Shown here piece by piece: positions 1-10,984 of a stretch of 64,000 bases of DNA. A program made the translations under genes and the position numbers. How positions within the stretch are numbered: the first letter of the stretch is position 1; every line of letters begins with the position of its first letter. The DNA comes from Antricoccus suffuscus. Lineage in GTDB: Bacteria; Actinomycetota; Actinomycetes; Mycobacteriales; Antricoccaceae. The notes under the pieces were generated by a model. It was not told where the DNA came from and did not search any database. It saw only the letters and a list, made by a program, of their open reading frames with translations. The stretch lies in assembly GCF_003003235.1 (NCBI RefSeq), contig NZ_PVUE01000021.1, forward strand, positions 29,140 through 93,139, read 5' to 3'.

Positions 1-2051
<2,051 letters not shown>

Positions 2052-2154
2052 TCGATGCTCATGAGGCCTGTATTGCCGCGTGCTGTTCGCGGCGCCGTTG
2101 CCGGAGTAGGTATCTAATGGAAAACGCCGTGTTTCACATCCTGTCGGAGGCTTC

Positions 2155-3027
2155 ATGAAAATCGGACTGCACATCAGTGACCACACCTTCCCGAGTGGTC
2201 CGGCCGGACTGCGCGACGACCTCATCCGGATCGTTTCGGCGGCCGAAGAGGCCGATTTTCAGCGGGTCAGCGTGATGGACCACGTCTGGCAGATCAGCAT
2301 GCTTGGACCGCCGGAGCGCGAGATGCTCGAGGCATATACGACTCTCGGGTTCCTCGCCGCTCGGACCTCGAAGATCGAGCTCGTGCCTTGGGTTACGGCC
2401 GCAATCTACCGCGAGCCAGGAATGTTGGCGAAGATCGTCAGCACCCTTGACGTGTTGTCCGGTGGGCGAGCCTGGCTCGGTATCGGTGCGGGCTGGAACG
2501 AAGACGAAGCGCGCGGTCTCGGACTGCCGTTCCCTCCTCTGGCAGAACGGTTCGAGCGTCTCGAGGAGACAATTCAGATCTGCCTGCAGATGTGGAGCGA
2601 TGACGATGGGCCGTACAACGGCAAGCATTACCAGTTGGCCAGAACCCTCAACTCGCCCCAGCCGCTCACCAAGCCGCATCCACCGATCCTGATCGGCGGC
2701 GGCGGCGAGAAGAAGACCCTTCGTATGGTGGCCAAGTACGCGAACGCGTGCAACCTGTTCGCGAACGACGACCTGACCCATAAACTCGACGTACTGCGAG
2801 AACACTGCGACCGCGAGGGCCGCGACTACGACGACATCGAGAAGACCGTCATGCGGTCGCTGGATCCCGGCGAGGGCGGCGCAGGCGTGGACAAGTTGAT
2901 CGAGGAACTGCAGGCGCTCGCGAAGCTCGGCGTCTCGGAGGTGCATGGCGGCGTACCGCACGTCTCGCAGATCACCGCATTGGAAATCCTCGGCCGCGAG
3001 GTTGTACCCGCAATTGCGGAGTTCTGA
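2155..3027 (+). CDS. LLM-class F420-dependent oxidoreductase
   Basis: A 290-residue luciferase-like TIM-barrel protein. It begins MKIGLHISDHTF and has the family's IELVPWVTA strand, the LSGGRAWLGIGAGWN segment and the GGGGEKKTLRMVAKYA phosphate/cofactor-binding loop. Such proteins usually transfer hydride with coenzyme F420, less often FMN, to small organic substrates; the substrate here cannot be read. A GGAGG ribosome site sits just before the ATG. It lies 38 bp upstream of an aldehyde dehydrogenase on the same strand, so co-transcription is plausible. A second family member is at 9027-9956. Confidence 0.88.
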   Translation: MKIGLHISDHTFPSGPAGLRDDLIRIVSAAEEADFQRVSVMDHVWQISMLGPPEREMLEAYTTLGFLAARTSKIELVPWVTAAIYREPGMLAKIVSTLDVLSGGRAWLGIGAGWNEDEARGLGLPFPPLAERFERLEETIQICLQMWSDDDGPYNGKHYQLARTLNSPQPLTKPHPPILIGGGGEKKTLRMVAKYANACNLFANDDLTHKLDVLREHCDREGRDYDDIEKTVMRSLDPGEGGAGVDKLIEELQALAKLGVSEVHGGVPHVSQITALEILGREVVPAIAEF

Positions 3028-3065
3028 GCCTTCCAGTTCCGCAGCTGCGCGGTTAGGGTGGGCTC

Positions 3066-4439
3066 ATGACTTCTTATAAGGTAGTAAATCCAGCAACCGG
3101 GGAGACCGTCAAGGAATACCCCGAGGCCACCGACGCCGAAATCCAGGATGCGTTGAAGCGTTCGGACGAGGCGTTCAAGACCTGGCAGAACGCCCCGGTC
3201 GGCGAGCGGTCGAAGGTCCTCGCTCGCGTTGCCGAACTCTACGACGAGCGCAAAGAAGAACTCGCGAGGATCATCGGGCGTGAGATGGGCAAGCCGGTCG
3301 CCCAGGGAATCGGCGAGGTCGGCATCGTCGGAAGCATCTACAACTACTACTCCACCGAAGGCCCCGGCCTGATGCAGGACGAGGTCCTTTCGGTCAGTGG
3401 CGGCGGCGAGGCCGTCGTACGTTCGGCGCCGCTCGGTTCGCTCCTGGGGATCATGCCGTGGAACTTCCCGTACTACCAGGTGGCCCGCTTTGCCGCGCCC
3501 AATCTGATGCTCGGCAACACGATCATTCTCAAGCATGCGCCATGCTGCCCGGAGTCTGCGCTCGCGATCGAGCAGATCTTCAAAGATGCGGGGCTGCCAG
3601 AAGACGCCTACATCAACGTCTTCGCCACCAACGATCAGGCGGCCGACATCATCGCCGATCCGCGTAACCACGGAGTCTCACTCACCGGTAGTGAGCGTGC
3701 CGGCGCGGCCGTTGCCGAGGTCGCCGGGCGCAACCTCAAGAAGGTTGTGCTGGAACTAGGTGGATCTGACGCGTTCATCGTGCTTGACTCGCCCGATGTA
3801 AAGAAGACGGCAAAGATCGGTGCCGGCTGGCGCGCGATGAACGCCGGTCAGGCCTGTAACGCCCCGAAGCGCTTCATCGTCAAGGATGATCTGTACGACG
3901 AGTTCGTCGAGACGCTGACCGACCAGTTCAGCCAGATCAAGCCCGGAGATCCGCTCGACCCGAAGACCGCCTTCGGCCCGCTGTCGTCGCAGGCCGCCGC
4001 CGATGGTCTGATGTCGCAGATCCAGGACGCGATCGACAAGGGAGCGACGGTGCACACCGGTGGCAAGCCAGTCGACCGTCCGGGCGCCTATATCGAACCG
4101 ACGGTCCTGACCGATGTCACCCCGCAGATGCGTGCCTACTCCGAGGAGCTCTTCGGGCCGGCCGCCGTCGTCTACAAGGTGGCCAACGAGGACGAGGCGG
4201 TCGAACTCGCCAACAGCTCGTCGTACGGCCTGGGCGGCACGGTGTGGAGTGCCGACCTCGACAAGGCACGCGCCGTGGCCGACCGGCTCGACACCGGGAT
4301 GGTGTTCATCAACGCAGTTGGCGGCACGCAGGCGGATCTACCATTTGGCGGCGTGAAGCGTTCTGGCATTGGCCGCGAGCTCGGGAAGTTCGGGATGGAC
4401 GAGTTCGTCAACAAGAAGCTCGTGCGCATCCCGAAGTAA
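3066..4439 (+). CDS. NAD(P)-dependent aldehyde dehydrogenase (succinate-semialdehyde dehydrogenase type)
   Basis: A 457-residue aldehyde dehydrogenase that oxidises an aldehyde to the acid. Visible family signatures are IMPWNFPYYQ (oxyanion Asn), the cofactor Lys in IILKHAPCC, the general-base Glu in LELGGSDAF and the nucleophilic Cys in NAGQACNAPKR. The length and the N-terminus (VVNPATGETVKEYPEAT) match the GabD/succinate-semialdehyde group, but the substrate is not proven. It ends convergently with the DinB gene; a small dyad at 4439-4456 overlaps its stop codon. Confidence 0.88.
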   Translation: MTSYKVVNPATGETVKEYPEATDAEIQDALKRSDEAFKTWQNAPVGERSKVLARVAELYDERKEELARIIGREMGKPVAQGIGEVGIVGSIYNYYSTEGPGLMQDEVLSVSGGGEAVVRSAPLGSLLGIMPWNFPYYQVARFAAPNLMLGNTIILKHAPCCPESALAIEQIFKDAGLPEDAYINVFATNDQAADIIADPRNHGVSLTGSERAGAAVAEVAGRNLKKVVLELGGSDAFIVLDSPDVKKTAKIGAGWRAMNAGQACNAPKRFIVKDDLYDEFVETLTDQFSQIKPGDPLDPKTAFGPLSSQAAADGLMSQIQDAIDKGATVHTGGKPVDRPGAYIEPTVLTDVTPQMRAYSEELFGPAAVVYKVANEDEAVELANSSSYGLGGTVWSADLDKARAVADRLDTGMVFINAVGGTQADLPFGGVKRSGIGRELGKFGMDEFVNKKLVRIPK

Positions 4440-4483
4440 CGACGCGCAGGCGTCGTACCTCCGACGCTCGGCCGCAGCTTTTG

Positions 4484-4993
4484 TTAAAGCCGCTCGATGA
4501 GCCCGCGGATGTACGACGCCTGCCCCGCATGCTGCAGGTCGTCGCCGATGACGCTGACCAGCCGTACCCCGAGAGTTACCGGCGGGTCCCACCGTGTGTC
4601 GACCACCCGATCGAGGTCCTTGTCGGTGAGTGTCGCGACGTACTTCTTGGTCTGGGCGGTCACCGCGTCGAGGTAGCCGGTCAACAGGTCCCCGGACTCG
4701 ACCTTTACCTTCGCGACATCCTCCGAGCTCTGCCCGTAGCCATGCGCCGCATCGTCGAACGGAAGATCGAAGCGTCGCGCCCATCCCTCAGAAGTCCAGA
4801 CCTGATCGATTCCAGCGACGTCCGCGACATGGTCGTCCTGCACTCGCGTCAGATGCCAGACCAGCCACGCAATCGAGTTGGCGTCGGCGTCGGGACGATA
4901 CGACAGCTGCTCCGGGGTCAGGCCCTCGACGGCGTCGTTGACGATCTCGGTAATCCGGTCGAAGTGGTCGCGCAGTAGATCGGCAGAGTTCAC
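4484..4993 (-). CDS. DinB-family protein
   Basis: About 169 residues of DinB/mycothiol-dependent maleylpyruvate isomerase-like four-helix fold. Diagnostic pieces are the N-terminal DHFDRI helix, the SIAWLVWHLTRVQDDH metal-site helix (His of WHL and a later His) and the C-terminal DDLQHAGQASYIRGL helix, which supplies the third metal His. These proteins bind a divalent metal and often act as thiol-dependent transferases; the true reaction is unknown. The frame is open to a GTG at 5020 and an ATG at 5008, but AAAGGA six bases before the GTG at 4993 and the family's usual N-terminus favour 4993. Confidence 0.8.
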   Translation of the reverse strand: MNSADLLRDHFDRITEIVNDAVEGLTPEQLSYRPDADANSIAWLVWHLTRVQDDHVADVAGIDQVWTSEGWARRFDLPFDDAAHGYGQSSEDVAKVKVESGDLLTGYLDAVTAQTKKYVATLTDKDLDRVVDTRWDPPVTLGVRLVSVIGDDLQHAGQASYIRGLIERL

Positions 4994-5072
4994 GGCGGTT
5001 CCTTTCATGGAGGGTTGCACAGGGTCGTACCACGTCTCACCGTAATCCGGCGAGCGACATTTTAGTCTGCGA

Positions 5073-5975
5073 CTAGGCGTGGGGTCCGGTCGCGCGAGCA
5101 GCGGTAGTGCGGATCGCGCGCGCGAAGGTCGGCCAAAGCTCGCGTGGGACGAAATGTCCGAGTCCGGGGATCATCAACTGCCGGGCCCCGGAAACGGCCG
5201 TCGCGATCGCTCGCCCCGCGGACGGTCGCAGCACCGGGTCTTCAAGCCCATGCACGACGAGGGTCGGTTGCCTGATTTCCGCGAGAGAACCTCCGCTCCA
5301 CTTCGCGCCGGTTTGCCGACTCATCGCTTTTGTATCGCGAAACGGGCTGCTCGAGTCCCGTTCGGCGATGATCCGGGCCGCCCTCTCGTCAAAAGGGTAA
5401 TCCGAAGTCGATAGAGCCCGAAGAACTGCAACCCCGAGTGCGATGTCGCCGTCGCGTCCTTCAGGAAATTTCATGCGGCTCATCTGCACTATGAACCGGG
5501 GTCGCACGAACCGAAGTGCGGATAATCCGGATGCATCACTTGGCACCGCGCCCGACGTTATTAGGCTACGGACTCGGCTCGGATGCCGAATTGCGATCCG
5601 CTGAGCGACCAGCCCGCCCATCGAATGGCCAAAGAGGTGCGCCGACTCCCAGCCCATGCTGTCGAGTACGGCAACCGCATCGTCGGTCAGGTCCTCGGCG
5701 GTGTACGCGGCCGGACGCGGTCGGAAGAGTGCGACTAGCGGATGCACTTTTTCGGTATCGGGGAAGCGAGTGGACTCTCCGGCGTCTCGATGGTCGTAAG
5801 CAACGACGTGAAATCCCTCGCCGACGAGGGAGTCGACGAGCCCCTGCGGCCACCAGAACCGGGTGGTGCCTAGGCCGATCACGAGCAGAAGCGGGTCGCC
5901 GCCGGCGCCTCCGAGATCTTCATAGGCGATCTCGACGTCCCCGTTCCGGGCATACCTCGTTGTGTTGGTATTCAT
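5073..5975 (-). CDS. Alpha/beta hydrolase
   Basis: A 300-residue alpha/beta-fold hydrolase. The nucleophile elbow is GHSMGG, the acid is in VVHGLEDPVL and the catalytic His is in GLGHFVPRELW. An oxyanion-loop region is LLVIGLGTTRFWW, close to the TAP/aclacinomycin methylesterase group. The substrate is unknown. An AGGGAG ribosome site precedes the ATG. It is divergent from a TetR regulator with only 92 bp between the start codons, and that gap holds a 27-bp palindrome, so the hydrolase is probably the TetR protein's target. Confidence 0.88.
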   Translation of the reverse strand: MNTNTTRYARNGDVEIAYEDLGGAGGDPLLLVIGLGTTRFWWPQGLVDSLVGEGFHVVAYDHRDAGESTRFPDTEKVHPLVALFRPRPAAYTAEDLTDDAVAVLDSMGWESAHLFGHSMGGLVAQRIAIRHPSRVRSLITSGAVPSDASGLSALRFVRPRFIVQMSRMKFPEGRDGDIALGVAVLRALSTSDYPFDERAARIIAERDSSSPFRDTKAMSRQTGAKWSGGSLAEIRQPTLVVHGLEDPVLRPSAGRAIATAVSGARQLMIPGLGHFVPRELWPTFARAIRTTAARATGPHA

Positions 5976-5990
5976 TCCGACTCCCTTCCG

Positions 5991-6051
5991 TCATTTGCAA
6001 ACATCGTTCGCAAATGATGATACCTCTTTTTCGGGTACAGTGTTCGCAAAT
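5991..6051. promoter_or_regulatory. Candidate TetR operator between hydrolase and tetR
   Basis: TCATTTGCAAAC and GTTCGCAAATGA form an imperfect 12-bp inverted repeat with a 3-bp spacer (5991-6017). A third half-site, GTTCGCAAAT, lies at 6042-6051, just before the tetR ribosome site. Position between divergent genes and symmetry fit an autoregulated TetR operator. Binding is inferred. Confidence 0.6.
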
Positions 6052-6067
6052 AGTGTTGGAGGTGCGA

Positions 6068-6754
6068 ATGACCGCAGATCGCGATGACGAGATCATCTGG
6101 CTGCGACGCGAGCATGCGAACCTCGGCCGGCCGGCCGAGCGCAGCCGAGCGCAGCTCACTGCGGCCGCTGTTCGGATTGCTGATGTGGATGGCTTGGACG
6201 CGGTCTCGATGCGACGCGTCGCTGCGGATCTGGGTACCGGCGCCGGCTCGCTCTATCGCTATGTCGCTGCTCGGGATGATCTGCTCGACCTCATGATCGA
6301 TGCGGTCGCCGAAGAATACGAATTCACGCCATCTACCGGCGACGCGATCGCTGACCTGCTTGATATCGGCCGTCAGATGCGCCAGATTATGCATGCTCAT
6401 CCGTGGCTGCCCGCGATGGTCGCGACCACGCCGACACTGGGCCCCAACGGCATCGACCTGCTCGAGCACGTACTTGGCCTGCTGGCCGATCATCCCGCCG
6501 ACGTTTCGACCAAACTCGAGACCTTCGCGATGCTGAATGCGTTGGTCTCGTCTTTCGTGCAGAGCGAGGTCAACGGTAACTCTGGGGCGCAACGTCGCCA
6601 GGCGGCCTACCTTGCTCATGTGGCCGCTGCCGGTGACCATCCGAGAATCGCTGCTGCCGTCGCCGATGCACCCCTGGAGATGACCGGCGCAGATCGCTTC
6701 GACGCACTCGTTGGTCGAGCGCTTATCGGCCTCCTCGGTGATGCTGGGAAATAG
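6068..6754 (+). CDS. TetR-family transcriptional regulator
   Basis: A 228-residue regulator. The N-terminal helix-turn-helix reads AAAVRIADVDGLDAVSMRRV followed by AADLGTGAGSLYRYVAARDD, the standard TetR DNA-binding pattern; the C-terminal half is the variable ligand-binding domain. The frame is open upstream to 5516, but the ATG at 6068 has GGAGG seven bases before it and gives the family N-terminus, so the longer version is rejected. It is divergent from the alpha/beta hydrolase at 5073-5975, its likely target. The ligand is unknown. Confidence 0.9.
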   Translation: MTADRDDEIIWLRREHANLGRPAERSRAQLTAAAVRIADVDGLDAVSMRRVAADLGTGAGSLYRYVAARDDLLDLMIDAVAEEYEFTPSTGDAIADLLDIGRQMRQIMHAHPWLPAMVATTPTLGPNGIDLLEHVLGLLADHPADVSTKLETFAMLNALVSSFVQSEVNGNSGAQRRQAAYLAHVAAAGDHPRIAAAVADAPLEMTGADRFDALVGRALIGLLGDAGK

Positions 6755-6887
6755 GTGGTCGCCCGCGCATCGCGCTTTGTGACCGGCCTATGTCAGAGAA
6801 TCGCGAGCCCTCCCGATCGCGGACAGCGCGGAAATGCGATACACATGAACTGTCCCGATTGACCACAGTTGTGAAGGCGTGAGGGCA

Positions 6888-8138
6888 ATGGCGCATTATC
6901 AGTCCGCAGGATTCATCCCACCGAAGCGGCACACGCAGCACCGCCTGGACAACGGCCGGCTGGCGTACGAAGAACTGATGGGGGAGGAGGGGTTCTCCTC
7001 GGACTCGTCGCTGCTTTATCACCGCAACATTCCGTCCACGATCGCCGATTCGCGGATCTGGGACCTCGCCGACCAGTCGACCGAGCCCAACCATCCCATC
7101 ATCCCCATGCACCTGAAACTGCACGACCTTTTTGCCGTCGACGACACCGCGCCGGGCGGCGCGACGCCGTACCAGGGAGTGGACGTGGTGACCGGGCGGC
7201 GGCTCGTGCTCGGTAACGGCGACGTCCGGATCTCCTACGTAGTAGCCGATACGCCATCGCCGTACTACCGCAACGCGATCGGCGACGAGTGCCTGTACGT
7301 CGAAAGAGGTTCGGCGCGGGTGGAGACGACGTTCGGGCTTATCGAAGCCGCCGAGGGTGACTACGTGATCATTCCGCGGGCGACCAACCATCGATGGGTC
7401 CCTGACACAGATGGTGAGCCGCTGCGGGTCTACTGCATCGAGGCCAACTCGCATATCGCCCCGCCGAAGCGCTATCTGTCGCGGTTCGGCCAGTTGCTGG
7501 AGCATTCGCCGTACTGCGAACGCGACCTCCGTCCGGCCGGCGGTCCGCTGCTGGCCGAGGACGTCGGCGCAGACGCTGCCGACGCCACCGACGTCTACAT
7601 CAAGCACCGCGGCAACGGGCCCGGCGGCATTGTCGGGACGGTGCATACGTTGCCGACTCATCCGCTGGACGTGATCGGCTGGGACGGCTGCCTCTACCCG
7701 TATGCGTTCAACGTGCGCGACTTCGAGCCGATCACCGGCCGCGTGCATCAGCCGCCACCGGTCCATCAGGTCTTCGAGGGCGACAACTTCGTGATCTGCA
7801 ACTTCGTGCCGCGCAAAGTCGACTACCACCCACTCTCGATCCCGGTGCCCTACTACCACTCCAACGTCGACAGTGACGAGATCATGTTCTACGTCGACGG
7901 CGACTACGAGGCGCGGAAGGGTTCGGGGATCGGCAAGGGGTCGATCTCGGTTCACCCGGGCGGCTACTCGCACGGACCGCAGCCCGGAGCGTACGAAAAC
8001 TCCGTTGGTATCGACTACTTCGACGAGCTCGCGGTCATGATCGACACGTTCCGGCCGCTGGAGATCGGCGAGGCAGGGCGGGCCAGCGACGATGGCCTGT
8101 ACGCGTCGTCCTGGTCGCGCAACCTCCCGTCGAACTAG
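6888..8138 (+). CDS. hmgA: Homogentisate 1,2-dioxygenase family protein
   Basis: A 416-residue protein of the HGD cupin family, which opens the homogentisate ring in tyrosine/phenylalanine breakdown. The N-terminus (GFIPPKRHTQHR) and EELMGEEGFSSDSSLLYHR match the actinobacterial branch. Iron-ligand motifs are visible as YYHSNVDSDEIMFYVDG (His and Glu) and GGYSHGPQPG (His). The frame also offers GTG at 6879; ATG 6888 with GAGGG upstream is preferred. Fumarylacetoacetate hydrolase and the isomerase of the pathway are not in the window, so the exact substrate remains an inference. A hairpin follows at 8170-8199. Confidence 0.85.
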   Translation: MAHYQSAGFIPPKRHTQHRLDNGRLAYEELMGEEGFSSDSSLLYHRNIPSTIADSRIWDLADQSTEPNHPIIPMHLKLHDLFAVDDTAPGGATPYQGVDVVTGRRLVLGNGDVRISYVVADTPSPYYRNAIGDECLYVERGSARVETTFGLIEAAEGDYVIIPRATNHRWVPDTDGEPLRVYCIEANSHIAPPKRYLSRFGQLLEHSPYCERDLRPAGGPLLAEDVGADAADATDVYIKHRGNGPGGIVGTVHTLPTHPLDVIGWDGCLYPYAFNVRDFEPITGRVHQPPPVHQVFEGDNFVICNFVPRKVDYHPLSIPVPYYHSNVDSDEIMFYVDGDYEARKGSGIGKGSISVHPGGYSHGPQPGAYENSVGIDYFDELAVMIDTFRPLEIGEAGRASDDGLYASSWSRNLPSN

Positions 8139-8169
8139 TGCGTACCGATCCCAGAGCGTCTCCAAGGAC

Positions 8170-8199
8170 GGATTAGGTCGGGTGTATGCGACCTAATCC
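8170..8199. terminator. Bidirectional hairpin between convergent genes
   Basis: GGATTAGGTCG and CGACCTAATCC form a perfect 11-bp stem with an 8-base loop in the 64-bp gap between the convergent dioxygenase and methyltransferase genes. No clear T-run follows on either side, so termination is likely but not certain. Confidence 0.6.
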
Positions 8200-8202
8200 G
8201 AC

Positions 8203-8823
8203 CTAGAGACGACGAGCGGAACCGGTGCAGACCGCCAGAAACAGGGGATAGGAACGGTCACCCTTGGCTACCTGAAAGATGCCACCCCGGTACTGCACCG
8301 CGAAGCCGGCTTCCTCGAGCTGGCCGGTCAAGGTCTTCTGATTGAAGCCGTTGTGGCCGTCGAAGTCCGTGTTGTGAAATGACCCGTCCTCTTCCTCAAG
8401 ATCCACAATGCACGCCCGGCCACCGTCAGCAAGCAGCGTTGCAAAGCTGGCAAGGACCGTGGGCAAGTCGGCGATGTGGTGCAAGGCCATTACCGTGACG
8501 ATGAGATCGAACCGTTCGTCCGGGGTATCGCCCGTCGAGAGGTCCAGGTCCCACACGCGGGTGTTGGCCGGGAGCGTCCCCGCCGTGATCTTGTCCTCGG
8601 CGACAGCGCGCATCCCCGCGGACGGGTCGGCGAGCGTGATCGGTCCTACCGCCCCTACGAGCTGCTGTGAGACGAGCCCGGTGCCGGCGCCGTATTCGAG
8701 TAGGCGCATCGAGGGCTGCAGAGGTACGGCATCGCTGATCGCGCTCGCAACCGCGCGTGCCCGCTCCACTTTGGCCGGCTCATCCCAGGTGGCCGCCCGG
8801 TCGTCAAACGAACTCGTGGTCAT
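8203..8823 (-). CDS. Class I SAM-dependent methyltransferase
   Basis: About 206 residues with a Rossmann-type methyltransferase core. Motif I is LLEYGAGTGLVSQQL, the acidic end of strand 2 is ITLADPS, and the motif IV region reads FDLIVTVMALHHI. It transfers a methyl group from S-adenosylmethionine to an unidentified acceptor, in the cytoplasm. The open frame extends to 8880, but the ATG at 8823 is preceded by GAGGAG and begins the conserved sequence, so it is preferred. The gene stands alone. Confidence 0.85.
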   Translation of the reverse strand: MTTSSFDDRAATWDEPAKVERARAVASAISDAVPLQPSMRLLEYGAGTGLVSQQLVGAVGPITLADPSAGMRAVAEDKITAGTLPANTRVWDLDLSTGDTPDERFDLIVTVMALHHIADLPTVLASFATLLADGGRACIVDLEEEDGSFHNTDFDGHNGFNQKTLTGQLEEAGFAVQYRGGIFQVAKGDRSYPLFLAVCTGSARRL

Positions 8824-9026
8824 CTGCTGCTCCTCGCCGAGTGTGGTCTGCGTCCACCTTAACGTCCCCAATAGCGGCACCCTCTTCCTTCTCGTGCCTC
8901 ATTTGGCGTGACAAGGAAGAGTTTCGCGAGACAGGGGAGGCGGCCGGTTGCCGATGGTGAGGTACGAAGTCGCGGATGGTGGCGGCGGGTCGCCAGCGCT
9001 CCGGCGGGCTGTTGTTGAATGGAGCC

Positions 9027-9956
9027 ATGAAGCTACGGATCTTCACCGAACCCCAGCAAGGCGCGAGCTACGGGACGCTGCTCTCGGTCGCGCAGGCGAC
9101 CGAGAAGCTCGGCTTTGACGCGTTCTTCCGCTCCGACCATTACCTGGTCATGGGTGGCGGTGATGGGTTGCCGGGCCCGACCGATGCATTCCTGACTCTT
9201 GCGGGTCTGGCCCGCGAGACCAGCACGATCAGGCTCGGCACGCTTGTGTCGTCGGCGACCTTCCGGCTGCCCGGGGTCACGGCAATCTCCGTCGCGCAGC
9301 TTGACGAAATGAGCGGCGGGCGCATCGAGCTCGGTCTCGGCACTGGGTGGTACGACGCAGAGCACACGGCTTACGGCATCCCGTTCCCAGCTTTAGGTGA
9401 GCGATTTGACCGGCTCGAGGAGCAACTCGAGGTCATCGACGGGCTGTGGCGTACGCCGGTCGGTGAGACGTACAGCTTCGACGGCAAGCACTACACGCTC
9501 AAGAATTCGCCCGCGCTCCCCAAGACCGTGCAGCAGCCAGGGGTCCCGATCGTTGTCGGCGGTGGTGGCAAGAAACGTACGCCGTACCTTGCCGCCAAGT
9601 ACGCCGCCGAGTTCAATCGTGTATTCACTTCGGTTGACGACACGAAGGCGCAGTTCGAGCGAGTCCTCGCGGCGTGCGACGAACAAGGTCGCGAGCGATC
9701 CTCACTTGTGCTGTCGGCCGGCCAAGTTGTCTGCGTCGGACGCACCGAGGCCGAGATCAAGAAGCGCGCTGAGGCAATCGGCCGCGACGTCGACGAACTG
9801 CGTGCCAACGGACTCGCCGGTACGCCGGACGAAGTCGTCGACAAGATAGGGAAGTTTGGTGACGCAGGCGCCGTTCGCATGTATATGCAGATTCTTGACC
9901 TCAGCGACCTCGATCACCTCGAGGTGCTCGCTTCCGACGTGATGGCTCAGCTGTGA
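9027..9956 (+). CDS. LLM-class F420-dependent oxidoreductase
   Basis: A 309-residue luciferase-like flavin/F420 oxidoreductase. Signatures include AEKLGFDAFFRSDHYLVM-like strand 2 (here TEKLGFDAFFRSDHY), the LSGGR-equivalent MSGGRIELGLGTGW, and the VVGGGGKKRTPYLAAKYA cofactor loop. Start ATG 9027 has GGAG five bases upstream. The stop codon overlaps the next gene's GTG start by four bases (GTGA), so it is translationally coupled to an aldo/keto reductase. Both are redox enzymes, suggesting shared carbonyl or heterocycle metabolism; substrate unknown. Confidence 0.88.
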   Translation: MKLRIFTEPQQGASYGTLLSVAQATEKLGFDAFFRSDHYLVMGGGDGLPGPTDAFLTLAGLARETSTIRLGTLVSSATFRLPGVTAISVAQLDEMSGGRIELGLGTGWYDAEHTAYGIPFPALGERFDRLEEQLEVIDGLWRTPVGETYSFDGKHYTLKNSPALPKTVQQPGVPIVVGGGGKKRTPYLAAKYAAEFNRVFTSVDDTKAQFERVLAACDEQGRERSSLVLSAGQVVCVGRTEAEIKKRAEAIGRDVDELRANGLAGTPDEVVDKIGKFGDAGAVRMYMQILDLSDLDHLEVLASDVMAQL

Positions 9957-10930
9957 CCCTCGAGCGACGGTCGATCGGCAGCGCCGGGCTGCGCTCCAGC
10001 CTGCTCGGGTACGGCGCGATGGGGCTGTCTGGCGTATACGGCGCGGCCGACGACCACGAGTCGGTTTCTCTGCTGCACCAGGCGATCGATCTTGGCATCA
10101 CAATGTTCGACACGGCCGATGCGTACGGCGCCGGTCACAACGAGTCGCTGTTGGGCAGGGCATTTCACGATCGCCGGCACCAGGTCACTATCGCTACTAA
10201 GACCGGTGCCCTTCGCGACACGGGCTTGGGCCGCGCCGAACATATCCACGCCGCGATCGACGAGAGCCTGCGCCGGCTGCAGACCGATCACATTGATCTC
10301 TACTACCTGCACCGGGTCGACCCCACGACTCCGATTGAAGAAACGATCGGCGCGATGAGCGAGCTGGTGCATGCGGGCAAAGTCAAATACCTCGGCGTTT
10401 CCGAGGTAAGTGCGGACACCCTTCGCCGCGCGCACGCGACTGCACCGATAAGCGCCGTACAGCAGGAGTACTCGCTATTCGTGCGAGATCCGGAAGAGGA
10501 CCTGCTCCCGACTATGCGTGAGCTCGGCATCGGGCTGGTCGCCTACTCACCACTGGGCCGCGGCATCCTCTCCGGCGCGATGCGCAACATCGCCGAGGTC
10601 GAAAACCTCGAAGACCGCCAAAACCGCTATCCGCGGTTCGAGGAAGATGCATTCGAAAAGAATGTCCGGCTCGTCGAGCAGATGAGTCAGATCGCCCACG
10701 CGCTCGACCTCACTCCCAGCACCCTCGCTCTGGCCTGGGTGCTGGCTAAAGGCGACGACGTGGTTCCGATCTTCGGCACGCGCAAGATTCACAACCTGCA
10801 AGCAAACCTCGCCGCCACGGAGGTCTCGCTCGATGCGGAGACCATCGACCGGCTCGACCACCTTTTCCCGATCGGCGCTCTTCACGGTGCTCGTTATAAC
10901 GAGGCATTGCAGAAACGCATCAAGCGCTAG
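9953..10930 (+). CDS. Aldo/keto reductase
   Basis: A 325-residue NADPH-dependent aldo/keto reductase of the potassium-channel-beta/YajO-like type. The catalytic tetrad is visible: Asp and Tyr in DTADAYG, Lys in ATKTGAL, His in YYLHRVDP. NADP-binding segments are VAYSPLGRGILSG and VPIFGTRKIHNL. Start is a GTG overlapping the stop of the upstream LLM oxidoreductase. It reduces an unidentified carbonyl substrate. Confidence 0.88.
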   Translation: MTLERRSIGSAGLRSSLLGYGAMGLSGVYGAADDHESVSLLHQAIDLGITMFDTADAYGAGHNESLLGRAFHDRRHQVTIATKTGALRDTGLGRAEHIHAAIDESLRRLQTDHIDLYYLHRVDPTTPIEETIGAMSELVHAGKVKYLGVSEVSADTLRRAHATAPISAVQQEYSLFVRDPEEDLLPTMRELGIGLVAYSPLGRGILSGAMRNIAEVENLEDRQNRYPRFEEDAFEKNVRLVEQMSQIAHALDLTPSTLALAWVLAKGDDVVPIFGTRKIHNLQANLAATEVSLDAETIDRLDHLFPIGALHGARYNEALQKRIKR

Positions 10931-10984
10931 ACGTCGTACTCACTACACACGGTTACCCCCTGTCAAGGGGGATGAAGGAGCAAC

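Noticed and set aside
4439..4456. Dyad ACGACGC-GCAG-GCGTCGT as a firm terminator
   Set aside because: Only 7 bp, overlaps the stop codon, and no T-run follows; too weak to call.
6723..8165. 480-residue minus-strand frame opposite the dioxygenase
   Set aside because: Val/Arg/Asp-rich shadow with no family motif; the plus-strand protein has clear iron-site motifs.
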